DNA from: SpSt-539 sp964549445
Lineage (GTDB): Bacteria > Planctomycetota > Phycisphaerae > UBA1845 > UTPLA1
Length of the DNA stretch: 64,000 nucleotides
Reading direction: 5' to 3'
Assembly (NCBI GenBank): GCA_964549445.1
Contig: CAZJVS010000019.1
Span: forward strand, 1-64,000
The translations under genes were made by a program, and so were the position numbers. How positions within the stretch are numbered: the stretch's first letter is position 1; each line of letters opens with the position of its first letter. Of the stretch, positions 63,167 through 64,000 are shown piece by piece. The notes under the pieces are model-generated. The model made no database searches. It saw only the letters and a list, made by a program, of their open reading frames with translations, and was not told the DNA's origin.

Positions 63167-64000
63167 ATGAACCCATCTCGTTCGCACCGTTTCGGAAGAG
63201 GACGACGCGCGCTGTACTTCGGCAGCGTGCTCGCGGCGCTGGCCGCGACGCCTGCGATCGCTGTGACGCAATTGCACCGGGGCGACACCCCGCCCCCGAT
63301 TGACCTCAACAGTATCGAAGGAAAGCCGTTCAAGTTGGTCGATCAACGCGGCCGGCCGTTCGTACTCGTTTTCGGCGAGCTGTATCACGAAAAATCGCTC
63401 GCCGCCTGCCGAATGATTGCTGAAATCCAGCGCGATTCCCGCCTTGCCGACAGCTCACCGGTCTGCGCAATGATCGTCGCTCAACAGGCCGACGATGCCG
63501 GCTTGCGAAAGCTGGCAGCCGACCGCGGCATCAGTCAGCTGATCCTTCACGATAAGGATCGCGCCGCCAGCGCCGCCTATCAGGTCTCGGTGCTGCCCAG
63601 TGTCATCGTCATCGATCCCGAAGGCCACGTCGTCCACGCGCTGGCGGGACTCTCGTCCGCCTTTAAGGACACACTCACCGACGCGATCCTGCTCGCGGCC
63701 GGGAAAATCACCAGTGACCGCTTCTCGAGCGCCATCCATCCGACCTCCGCGCCAGCAGAGTCCTCCGCTTCGCGCCGCGCGATCCGCCTCACCGAACTGG
63801 CCCGGCAGCTCGCCCGCGGCAACCAGCACGACCTCGCCTCCGAGAAGTACCGCGAGGCCCTCGCCATCGACCCCCGCTGCGTCCCTGCCGTCGTTGGACT
63901 CGGACGATCCGCTTCCCAGCTCAAACGCCTGCCCGACGCGGAGAAGCATTTCCGCGACGCACTGGCCCTGGAGCCAAGCTCCACCGAAGCGGCCCTTGGA
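63167..64000 (+). CDS. redoxin-TPR protein, second copy (cut at window end)
   Basis: At least 278 aa, open at the right edge. Signal peptide, a redoxin-like domain (DLNSIEGKPFKLVDQRG, FVLVFGELYHEKSLAACRM, LPSVIVIDPEGHVV) and TPR-type repeats (ELARQLARGNQHDLASEKY, AEKHFRDALALEPSS). As in the copy at 53764 no CxxC is present; a lone Cys follows the loop. It starts eight bases after the 15-site cytochrome stop. The total length is unknown. Confidence 0.75.
   Translation, partial: MNPSRSHRFGRGRRALYFGSVLAALAATPAIAVTQLHRGDTPPPIDLNSIEGKPFKLVDQRGRPFVLVFGELYHEKSLAACRMIAEIQRDSRLADSSPVCAMIVAQQADDAGLRKLAADRGISQLILHDKDRAASAAYQVSVLPSVIVIDPEGHVVHALAGLSSAFKDTLTDAILLAAGKITSDRFSSAIHPTSAPAESSASRRAIRLTELARQLARGNQHDLASEKYREALAIDPRCVPAVVGLGRSASQLKRLPDAEKHFRDALALEPSSTEAALG

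Overview
The window looks like a chromosomal piece of a GC-rich, anaerobically competent bacterium with lipoproteins, a Tat-like signal remnant and System II cytochrome c maturation. The gene mix (GH38 mannosidase with PA14, System II CcsA with a periplasmic N-terminal extension, very heme-rich cytochromes, group 3b [NiFe] hydrogenase, ferredoxin-linked 2-oxoacid oxidoreductases) would fit a Planctomycetota-like lineage. That placement is inference from style, not from a marker gene; no rRNA or complete tRNA gene is present.

Layout. 1-1.9 kb: an MBL-fold hydrolase end, a carboxymuconolactone-decarboxylase-family protein and an alpha/beta hydrolase broken by an in-frame TAG. 1.9-8.4 kb: a yhiI-rbbA-yhhJ export cassette lying between two diverged 160-bp direct repeats, each ending in the 5' half of a tRNA-Gly(CCC). 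8.4-15.8 kb: a sugar ABC transporter (binding lipoprotein, RbsA-like ATPase, RbsC-like permease) followed by a 1299-aa GH38 alpha-mannosidase. 15.9-21.1 kb (minus strand): a four-subunit VorB/KorA-type 2-oxoacid:ferredoxin oxidoreductase, a small protein, an acetyl-CoA hydrolase/transferase-GNAT fusion and an 8-Cys protein, preceded by a consensus sigma-54 promoter. 21.3-32.5 kb (minus strand): one long overlapping hypF-C-D-E / two-component / hydBGDA / protease / hypA-B operon for a group 3b NAD(P)-linked [NiFe] hydrogenase; HypF is reduced to its C-terminal half. 32.8-34.5 kb: malic enzyme. 34.6-37.2 kb (minus strand): a globin-coupled histidine kinase and an NtrC-type sigma-54 activator. 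37.4-41.2 kb: a receiver protein and a second 2-oxoacid oxidoreductase made of a gamma-delta fusion and an alpha-beta fusion. 41.2-44.1 kb: a small membrane protein, a Cys/Met-metabolism PLP enzyme, a small secreted protein and two candidate micro-ORFs. 44.1-47 kb: ResB and CcsA.

47.1-64 kb is a multiheme cytochrome island: a CbcL-like c/b fusion, a NapC-type quinol dehydrogenase, three 15-site cytochromes, a 9-heme cytochrome, two tandem OmcA/MtrC-family decaheme lipoproteins carrying collagen-like Gly-X-Y stalks, and two redoxin-TPR proteins. Together these eight cytochromes carry 97 c-type heme motifs (90 CXXCH, 4 CX4CH, 3 CX3CH).

How it fits together (inference). Malic enzyme, two oxidoreductases and the hydrogenase would handle NAD(P)H, ferredoxin and H2; the two inner-membrane quinol oxidases, the periplasmic cytochromes and the stalked decaheme lipoproteins would carry electrons to an extracellular acceptor. 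Sigma-54 -24/-12 elements precede the first oxidoreductase operon, malic enzyme, the globin-kinase operon, the receiver/second oxidoreductase and both decaheme genes, so the gas-sensing kinase and its NtrC-type partner are obvious candidates for a regulator of the whole set. No outer-membrane MtrB-type porin is visible; the island continues past the right edge.
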